Shown piece after piece: positions 57,501 to 64,000 of a stretch of DNA of 64,000 nucleotides. The stretch comes from Pisaster brevispinus. Taxonomy: Eukaryota; Echinodermata; Asteroidea; Forcipulatida; Asteriidae. The notes under the pieces are model-generated. The model saw only the letters and a list, made by a program, of their open reading frames with translations, did not search any database and was not told the DNA's origin. Every line of letters starts with the position of its first letter. Within the stretch, counting starts at the first letter, position 1. The translations under genes were made by a program, and so were the position numbers. The stretch covers positions 62,001 through 126,000 of the forward strand of contig JAMKCF010000041.1 in the NCBI GenBank assembly GCA_023634235.1. The letters are read 5' to 3'.

Positions 57501-60500
57501 GGCTCAAGTATGGTTGGGAAAATCCACAAGACCACCAGAGTCAAGATAAGAAAAAGACAGTGTTCACACAGTTTAATTATGCAAGCTGTTTACATACATG
57601 TATATTTGAACAAGCACCAAGAGAAGATATAATTTCATTTGTCTTTTGGGCAACTACATTGTACAGTGTACATGTACATTGTATACTTACATGTACATTA
57701 CAATATTCAACAGAAATGAAACATTTTTATCTTGTGTCAAAGTCAACATTTGAACATCATTTGTCTATTTTTTTAAGATACTACAGTATTACACAGAACT
57801 TGAGGTATTTAATACTACAGTGTATTATGTGTATTAAATTGATAACACAAGACCGCTGGACTTGTCCAGTCTTGAGTTCGCAGTCCAGTGTAAATTTCGA
57901 GCCCTGCATTGTGTATACTGTACATGAACGCATAAATTTACACAGTACCTTGAAAGGATACTATAAATTTGTACAATGGAGATAACTTTACATGTCATAC
58001 TGTACATACATTGTACACTTACTATGTGTGTACATGTACTGTACATCAAGTACAATAATGCAAAAAACAAAATATGCAACACCATCCAATGATGTCTGAA
58101 CATTCATGAACTGCCTCTCCTCGTTAAACTTTACACCAGAAATGCATCCATACAAAAAGAACAGTCTCTGAACTCCTATTGAAATGTCTCTTTTATTGTT
58201 CAGCGTCTGTGTGTACAGTCAGCCAAGCTATTCAGCTAATATTAAAAGCAAGCCAAACCTTCAAAAGGTCACTGTCATTATCGTTTAAAATCAACACAAA
58301 CTCATCACTGCTGCATCATCTCTGTTTTCAGAGAGAGAGAGATCATTCCCATAAGCAAGGTTGTACAAATTATCTTGGTTAAAAGACAGTAACCAAACCA
58401 GGGGCCGATTTCACTAAAGTCCCTATTTGCGATCATCGCTATCACACTTGCGATGACATCGCAAACCGCAAATCCATCGCGCTTGCGATGTCGCTGATTT
58501 TGCGTTTCACTAAAGTCATCGCAGTTGCGATGGCATAACAAGGAAAATAAACGCTTTGTACGAGGCTAAAAGTAGTGACCTTTGACATAAACCTCCAGAA
58601 AACCGTCGGTCTTCGCATGTGGCATCGTACATGTCAAAATGTTGTTGTCGCGGTTCGCTTAAAAAACGAATGGCTTACATTGCAGTTTAAATGTAAATCG
58701 TTGTCATGCTGGTGCTTCAAAAGTAACAACAAGAGGACCATAATAATGCTTAAATTCAAGGCATTCACTTAAAAAATGGTTCACATGAAATCAAATTCAA
58801 CATTTGTAGGCCTATAGTATATTACTTTTATAAAATCTTGAAAAAAATTGTATCGGTGAGGTTGATGAAAATTCAACAAAACTTGTTAAATTTGAATATG
58901 AGAATGACGGTTTTTGTTTCTGACATATTTTAATTAATGTCTGACACCCTTTATAATAAGCTTCAGCACACATATGGACGTCAAAAGGGGAAAACAGTTT
59001 TTTAATTACTGTAATTTCCTGAAGGCATAATTTTTATTAGGCCCAATTGGAAAAAATAATTCATTTCTAAATGCCCAAAATTTTTGTCAAAGTGTTGTCA
59101 CCAAAAATGTGTACAAGATATCAAATTGGAAAGGACAAATTGAGGATGCTATGAGGCCTACATTGACCCAATAGATAAAGATCTCCTTTTATTTACCGAT
59201 TTTAAGCTCTTTCGGCAACAAACACGTTGCTGAAAGGTGTCATCGGCCAACTGCGTTGTGGGTATCCCGAGACTCCCAGTAAAAGACCATGAAGAGTAAA
59301 ATAATGTAATGCCATTTTACTCTTTAATTCACGGACAAACTATGCTACCAGGCTACCATGGCTACGTCGGGACGTACACCGCTAATAAAATCTAAGCACA
59401 AAATGGTGCAATCTATCATTAATTTCCAATGAACTTAGCGATGCCACTAGCGAGTCATAGCAAGATTGTCATCGCTAATAATTGTTTTGCGATGAATAAG
59501 TTCGCCGCAAAGATTTAGTGAAATCGTTATCCAAAATCCATCGCTAAGTTGCGATGGATTTTGGATTTAGCGATCGGTTTCGGCGTTTGCGATGATCGAA
59601 AAGCGTTAGTGAAATCAGCCCCTGGACCCGCTTTCATTGAGTTGCTTAGGCAGAAAATATTGCTTCAAATATTGAACTGTTAAGAACTAAGCAGGATACT
59701 TCACAGATGGTGTACATTGTACATGTGGCATGGTGCTTTGGCCGGTAACCTGAAATTCTGGTAAACATCTGTTGTACTTACATATGTTGTAAGCTCTGCA
59801 TTCTGTGCTTTAGCAGCTCTTATGAAATTTGGTCCTGTATTATCACATTGTGTACGATAATATGTAAAATATGTGCTTGAATCTTTAAAAGGGTGTAAGC
59901 CAGTACAAAGGGAGTGACCACACATGCATTGACGTCATCACACCGCCATCTTTGAGGTAAAACGATGATGAAACAATGGAAGACGCACAGCCATTTACGC
60001 GCAACACGCAGGATCAGCCAATGAGCAACCTCTTTTTGACCTCTAGCCGAGGGCACCGTACTCAAATGATGTCATGTGCATTAAGGTCTATCATGAACTT
60101 ATCTATACGTCTGGATGGTACAATACAACAGTACACACATACATTCATTAGATGTGACAGGCAGGGCATTATGCAAGGATCAATGTGACTTACAGTACTA
60201 TGAGGAGATCTGGCCCCGGGCCCCCCAGGCAATAGTCACTGATAGTGATAATGCCTGAAATGATCTCTCTGTAACTGTGCCACAAGGCCTTCAACCAAAC
60301 AAATAATCACTTTACGAACTTCAGCATAGAGACCTTTTAAATATCGCAGTGCACTACTGTTATGCTCCTTTTCCAAACATACCACATCCAGACCAAATCC
60401 AGATAACGAGATAATTTATCTCGCAAAGGCAACGTTTTGCGATAATTGTAATATGCAGTTCTTATAGTGCTTATATCACTCCTGCGAGTGTCTCAAAGCG

Positions 60501-61346
60501 CTCATTATTTTGTTCTACAAGGTGTGCAGAGCCGTGTTCAAAATGTACAAGACCCATTTATTTACAGTTACTGGTTTACCAAGGTGAAGTAAAAATTCCA
60601 TGCCCTAAATTGCATCCCTCTCCTGCCACTTCCCAGGTTGTATCATAAACTTGGGTGTGATCCCTGGCTGTACAGAGCAGTTACCATGGTTACATGTTGA
60701 ATGGCTTCTGACTGGCACCCTTGAACAAAGCTGACAAAATAGGGAGACCGCCATTTGAGCTACATGTATATGTAGATACATGTAGCTTAGTGGGTAGGGC
60801 AGCACGTTAATCTGGAGGTTGCAGGTTCAAATCCTGCTCAATTTTTCTTTGTTCAGCCCAAAACGGTTAAACAAGGTGCGGATAACTTACTGACACTAAG
60901 ATTTAAGCAGTTGACCTATTGTGGTAATTTGTTACTAGGCATTCTTCGCTTACACAGCTAGCGCAGAAATTCGGCGCTTGCAAAGTAAGCAGAGAATGGT
61001 GACTGTAAGCGCAGAATTCGTAGGTACATGTAAGGTTGCTGTCAGCTTGTGCCCAAAAAAGTCTCTCTAAGATAATTATTGATTAGTCAATGCGGGTGAT
61101 ACCACAAGACCCAAACAGTGCCCTCCCTGAGATCAATGAAGCCCTATCGTTGGCCGAGAGTTGTGCGCCGCACGCAGCATGCTTCCATTGTTTCACGCCA
61201 ATGCAAAGGGTCTACTATTTGAAAACAGAATTGGGACTCACCTTGATGAAATGGTCCAGGCTGTTCTTGTCTGGGTTGTGAATGATTAGAAATCGGGTAT
61301 GCTTGTAGGTAATCTCTACTGGCGCTGGTCGGACACTTCGAGCCAT
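51435..61346 (-). CDS. PTP4A: Protein tyrosine phosphatase type IVA (PRL), complete coding region
   Basis: Four coding exons on the minus strand: 61242-61346, 54344-54436, 52849-53054 and 51435-51546. They total 516 nt, 171 residues plus TAG; vertebrate PRLs are 167-173. The start [15 protein letters not shown] aligns with the PRL start MARMNRPAPVEVTYK. Seen: the redox cysteine in RVCNPTYE, the general-acid loop WAFDDG, the catalytic loop [10 protein letters not shown] (Cys nucleophile, Arg), a basic tail [13 protein letters not shown] and the C-terminal CAAX box CCVQ. Family knowledge: PRLs are prenylated, sit at the plasma membrane and endosomes, have slow phosphatase activity and bind CNNM magnesium transporters. 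The gene is convergent with ASAP. Invertebrates usually have one PRL, so PTP4A1/2/3 is not distinguished. Confidence 0.96.
52276..52317. repeat. AAAC microsatellite
   Basis: About ten AAAC units with a few G substitutions, in PTP4A intron 3. Confidence 0.9.
52849..53054 (-). CDS. PTP4A: PTP4A coding exon 3, catalytic exon
   Basis: Acceptor AAAATCAG, donor AGAGA/GTAAGT. It carries [18 protein letters not shown] and then [20 protein letters not shown], the CX5R phosphatase signature. The usual WPFDDG of vertebrate PRLs is WAFDDG here, with the general-acid Asp kept. Two bases carry into the last exon. Confidence 0.96.
53055..54343. other. PTP4A intron 2
   Basis: Two MITE copies of the GGGCCCAATTTCAT family, one truncated, lie at 53170-53557 next to the catalytic exon. 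The rest is AT-rich with no named feature. Confidence 0.6.
53170..53557. mobile_element. Two MITE b copies in tandem
   Basis: The first copy starts GGCCCAATTTCATAGAGCTG and loses its right end near 53325. The second runs from about 53380 to CTATGAAATTGGGCCCCTG. Both have the same orientation. They lie about 110 bp from the catalytic PTP4A exon. Confidence 0.75.
54344..54436 (-). CDS. PTP4A: PTP4A coding exon 2
   Basis: Thirty-one codons between the acceptor GGTTACAG and the donor [29 protein letters not shown] holds the cysteine that forms a disulfide with the catalytic Cys in PRLs. The exon ends EGIQVL, just before the acid loop. Phase 0 at both ends. Confidence 0.94.
57498..57906 (+). mobile_element. 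MITE c copy, complete (CAGGGCTC termini)
   Basis: Starts CAGGGCTCAAGTATGG and ends TGTAAATTTCGAGCCCTG, 409 bp. The interior has AATCCACAAGACC and CACAAGACCGCTGGACTTG, shared with 15297, 26741, 30370 and 43163. Confidence 0.85.
58399..59624. mobile_element. 1.2-kb non-autonomous inverted-repeat element d
   Basis: The left end CAGGGGCCGATTTCACTAAA pairs with the right end TTAGTGAAATCAGCCCCTG, one mismatch over 19 bp. Both arms are rich in GCGATGG / CATCGC motifs that extend the inverted similarity inward. The middle 58560-59400 has no transposase-like frame. Flanks AACCAAAC and GACCCGCT give no convincing target duplication. Confidence 0.85.
59622..59837 (+). mobile_element. MITE b copy abutting the 1.2-kb element
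   Basis: CTTTCATTGAGTTGCTTAGG at the left and CTTATGAAATTTGGTCCTG at the right, with internal TTTGGCCGGTAACC. It starts at the very end of the 58399-59624 element. Confidence 0.7.
60605..60845 (+). mobile_element. SINE C copy
   Basis: Body CACTTCCCAGGTTGTATCAT and GAATGGCTTCTGACTGGCAC, then a tRNA-like end with B box GGTTCAAATCCTGCTC. The D-arm region contains an ACATGTATATGTAGATACAT insertion. Confidence 0.75.
61242..61346 (-). CDS. PTP4A: PTP4A coding exon 1 with start codon
   Basis: Thirty-five codons from ATG at 61346, in a strong context (A at -3, G at +4), to the donor AAG/GTGAG. The peptide runs [20 protein letters not shown] to DHFIK. A second in-frame ATG lies 21 nt upstream (61367) in a weak context and would add MRNYTIN. 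I keep the downstream start because it matches the family N-terminus. Confidence 0.94.
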
Positions 61347-61462
61347 GTTTATTGTGTAGTTCCTCATATAGGATGAGCAGACAACTCAGAAACAATCAGG
61401 GCAGGAGAAGATGAATCTAGAGAACGATATTTCCAAGGCAAGATTCCACACACTCTTACGCA

Positions 61463-61490
61463 CGCACACACACATACACACACACACACT
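61463..61490. repeat. CA microsatellite upstream of PTP4A
   Basis: ACACACACATACACACACAC about 110 bp upstream of the PTP4A start codon. Confidence 0.85.
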
Positions 61491-63017
61491 GGTCAGCTGA
61501 CGCGGTTATAAACAATGGCCTGTTTATCCAAAAGCAGCGTCCACCCCTCACCGGTTCGGCTTGCTCTTTACTCGATGGAAGGTGTGTCCGCAGTACCCAG
61601 CTCCCCACACCCACCAGTCGCCTACTTCGCACCCTTGGCAGGCACAGGCCGTTGACCTGAAACAATTTGTTCCCTTACCCCATCCGTGGTGTCCAGAGTT
61701 GAGGTGGTTGTTGACAGCTCTCGCTGTGCCGTGATGAAGCCCGTGCATGCAAGCAGGGCCCGAGACAAAATTGCACGTGTTGTCCTGGCAAACCCCTCAC
61801 AAGATAAAGGGGGTCTCTAAAAGTCTAATGTCACTCGAGGGCGCTTCAAAGAGAAAGATATGCGCGTATCGGTACTTAGAGTGTCCCTCGTGTGTGCGTA
61901 AGACAACAAGATTGTTCAGAGAGTTTACTTGTGCTGGCTTCGGCAGTATTCGCCTGAGATTGCAACAAACGCCATATATGATGACACTGGTGTACTGGAG
62001 ATCTGAATAAATAGCACAAGAAAAAGATCAAGGAAATTGATTTAGTATATTCTATTTCCGTAAATGCAGATTCATTGTCATAATGAGCCATGACATACAC
62101 AGTACATACATGTACACATATTAATTTGAAATGTTATATTTACAATACATGTACATCCAAATAACAGAAAAGCGAGCAAAATGTACAAGAGGTGTTCCAG
62201 GCGTTCTCCAAACACCTAAACATTCAGATTGGAGGTAAGCAACAACAAAAAAAGCGATAAAATATGTTGTTGTTTTTTTATGAAAGTTCCCCCCAAAGCT
62301 AAAAGCCACTCTTGGTAAGGGGCTACAAGAAGAAAACATTTATGAAAGTACATGTACATGTAACTGAGGGGAGCTAAAGGTAAGAATTGATCTCTTAAAA
62401 CGAGTTAGATTGTAGGATGGAGGAAAACATGCACCAGGCAAGGAGTTCCAAAGAGACACAGTTCGTGGAATGAAGCTGTTGGAATGGCTCCTTGTTCTCA
62501 GCAAAGCAAGAGTATGAGTGGAGAATGAGCAGAAAGCCTGGTTTCACGCTCAAACATCCTGATACAATGTAGGAGGAACCAGGTCAGACACACTAGTGGC
62601 ACATTACCAAATATCTAGCGAGTACGAAAGTCACAGGTTGGCTACAGACCTACGATGGGAAAGAGGTTGTAATACATGTATGTTTGCTCATGTTTGTTTT
62701 TTTACACCTTACAGTACACATGTACTTGTATGTAACTTCCTCAAGTGTATATTATTTTGACACATCTGTAGTTTGATTAATTGCACTGAAACACTTACAG
62801 CATGCATCAACTCTTAAAGGGGCTATAGTACATAGTTGTCAGATTTAAAGATTTCAGATCAAATTGAAAAACAAAACTATTTTATATGCCACCGATGTAA
62901 AACCAACATAAACATCAAGGAAAAAACACTCTGAGGACCTCTTGGCCTGACACGGAGGCAACGGAGGCAATAGACCTTGCAAGTCTTGCGCACATCCAAA
63001 ATCAAACATTTGGGGCC

Positions 63018-63363
63018 CAGGGTTCTCCCCATGCACAAGCTAGCGTATCGAGGCCGATACGCGCGAATTGCGTGCCGATACTCGCATATTTTGGCTGATA
63101 CGCAAATTTTTTTTTTTTTTTTTTTTTTTTCCTCAAAAAAATTGAGAGAAAACCAGAAGGAAACAAACTCCCGCATTTTAACGTCTCTCAATGTTCGAAT
63201 ATGCTTGAGACTTGCACAGTTGATTGCCTCTGTTGTTCCTGGTCATAGCCTTGGTGCCCCTTGAAATAGTCCAATAGGCGTGGAATTTGCTTCGCCAAAC
63301 TTGCTAAATTTGTTTCCAGAACGTACTCCCCATAACATAGAAACAAACATGGGGAAAACCCTG
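63018..63363. mobile_element. MITE j (CAGGGTTCTCCCC termini)
   Basis: CAGGGTTCTCCCCATG at the left and CATGGGGAAAACCCTG at the right, 346 bp. Near the left end lie several CCGATACGC / GCGTATCG motifs and a long T run (63109-63130). Confidence 0.75.
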
Positions 63364-64000
63364 CATATTAATTATACAATTAAGCAATAAATTTGTCCCG
63401 ATTTCTAGGAAATTTGCAACCTGGTAGCACCAAATATTTCCTTTCCTCCTGTCCTCTTATTTATTGGATAAATTCTGGCAGTGTACGCTGTACTCAGCAT
63501 GACTCTCAATACTCTGCGATGCGTTAAATTGATGTAATTCGGTGACTCATGCCACACATTTCTGTGAAGAGAATTTCTAATATCCCAACACAGACAGTGT
63601 TTTTTTTCTCCTCCTTCTCACTTCATGACAACCATCCACAGTCAGCGAGTGAGTTCCACATAACACTAGTCTAAGCATTGTCACAATGCATTGAAGAGTT
63701 GTTCCCTAGACACTGGTGATGAAGGAATCTAGGTTAAACTATTTCAGCGACTGTCAATGCAGTGATCATGAAAATCAATCTAAACTCAATCTCAGACAAA
63801 CAAGCCTGGAATAGTACATCCTTGGGAGGGCAGCGCCATTTTCATTTTTGCAAAGAACACTTTCGTTGGAAAATCTTAAAGTCTATGGGAAACATCTGAA
63901 GGGGCACCAAGGCCAAGACCAAAAAGAGGTGATAACACCTGGAACTACTGTACAGGAAGGCCATGGAGGCCAAAGCCTTGCCCTGGTCTTGGCCTTGGTG

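Larger units (their letters stand above)
54437..61241. other. PTP4A intron 1, 6.8 kb
   Basis: 54440-57490 is mostly AT-rich, with a degraded SINE-like stretch at 56755-57010 (CTCTGGTGTTTCTGACCAGC plus a TTAT tail). Then come a complete CAGGGCTC element (57498-57906), the 1.2-kb inverted-repeat element (58399-59624), an abutting MITE (59622-59837), a SINE copy (60605-60845) and a MITE fragment (60930-61025). Confidence 0.65.
61347..64000. other. Upstream side of PTP4A
   Basis: The stretch just upstream of the ATG should include 5' UTR. A possible acceptor (TTGTTTCTGAG at about 61384-61394, minus strand) would mean a noncoding first exon farther right. A CA repeat sits at 61463-61490. A CAGGGTTCTCCCC element fills 63018-63363. 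No TATA box or confident start site was found. Confidence 0.45.

Noticed and set aside
57470..57985. 171-residue plus-strand reading frame
   Set aside because: It spans the CAGGGCTC element and its flanks, shows no recognisable domain, and has low-complexity, repeat-like composition.

Overview
The window is eukaryotic, nuclear, intron-rich DNA from an animal. Both recognised genes are split by GT-AG introns. The protein matches, tRNA-derived SINEs, very frequent ACATGTACATGT palindromes, TTAGGG-type repeats and many short inverted-repeat elements fit a marine invertebrate, most likely an echinoderm. That assignment is an inference; no sequence here fixes the species.

Left part (1-30673, plus strand): the 3' three-quarters of an ASAP-family Arf GTPase-activating protein gene. 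Eighteen consecutive exons can be placed from 1721 to the stop at 30673. They give 867 residues in one unbroken phase chain: end of the BAR domain, PH, zinc-finger ArfGAP, ankyrin repeats, proline/serine-rich region and C-terminal SH3. The 5' exons lie left of the window. The introns carry SINEs, MITEs, a foldback element with a 23-copy 30-bp minisatellite, a 24-bp and a 34-bp minisatellite, and two possible nested coding remnants: an F-box-like reading frame on the minus strand (4260-4628) and an unidentified two-exon-like reading frame on the plus strand (9033-9627).

Middle (30674-51434): about 20.8 kb between convergent genes, with no gene I can support. It holds MITE copies, SINE fragments, an interstitial telomere-like block (38511-39262), low-complexity repeats and the unmarked 3' UTRs of both neighbours.

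Right part (51435-61346, minus strand): a complete PTP4A/PRL phosphatase gene in four coding exons (171 residues), with the [10 protein letters not shown] catalytic loop and a CCVQ prenylation box. Its large first visible intron holds a 1.2-kb inverted-repeat element and more MITEs. 61347-64000 is its upstream side, with part of the 5' UTR and another MITE.

The two genes are not known to form a pathway. ASAP proteins act on Arf and the actin cytoskeleton; PRL is a prenylated membrane phosphatase and CNNM partner. No multigene system is visible. The unusual content is the two nested reading frames, a duplicated exon end with decoy donors, minisatellites that seem to have grown inside transposons, and several MITE families sharing CAGGG termini.
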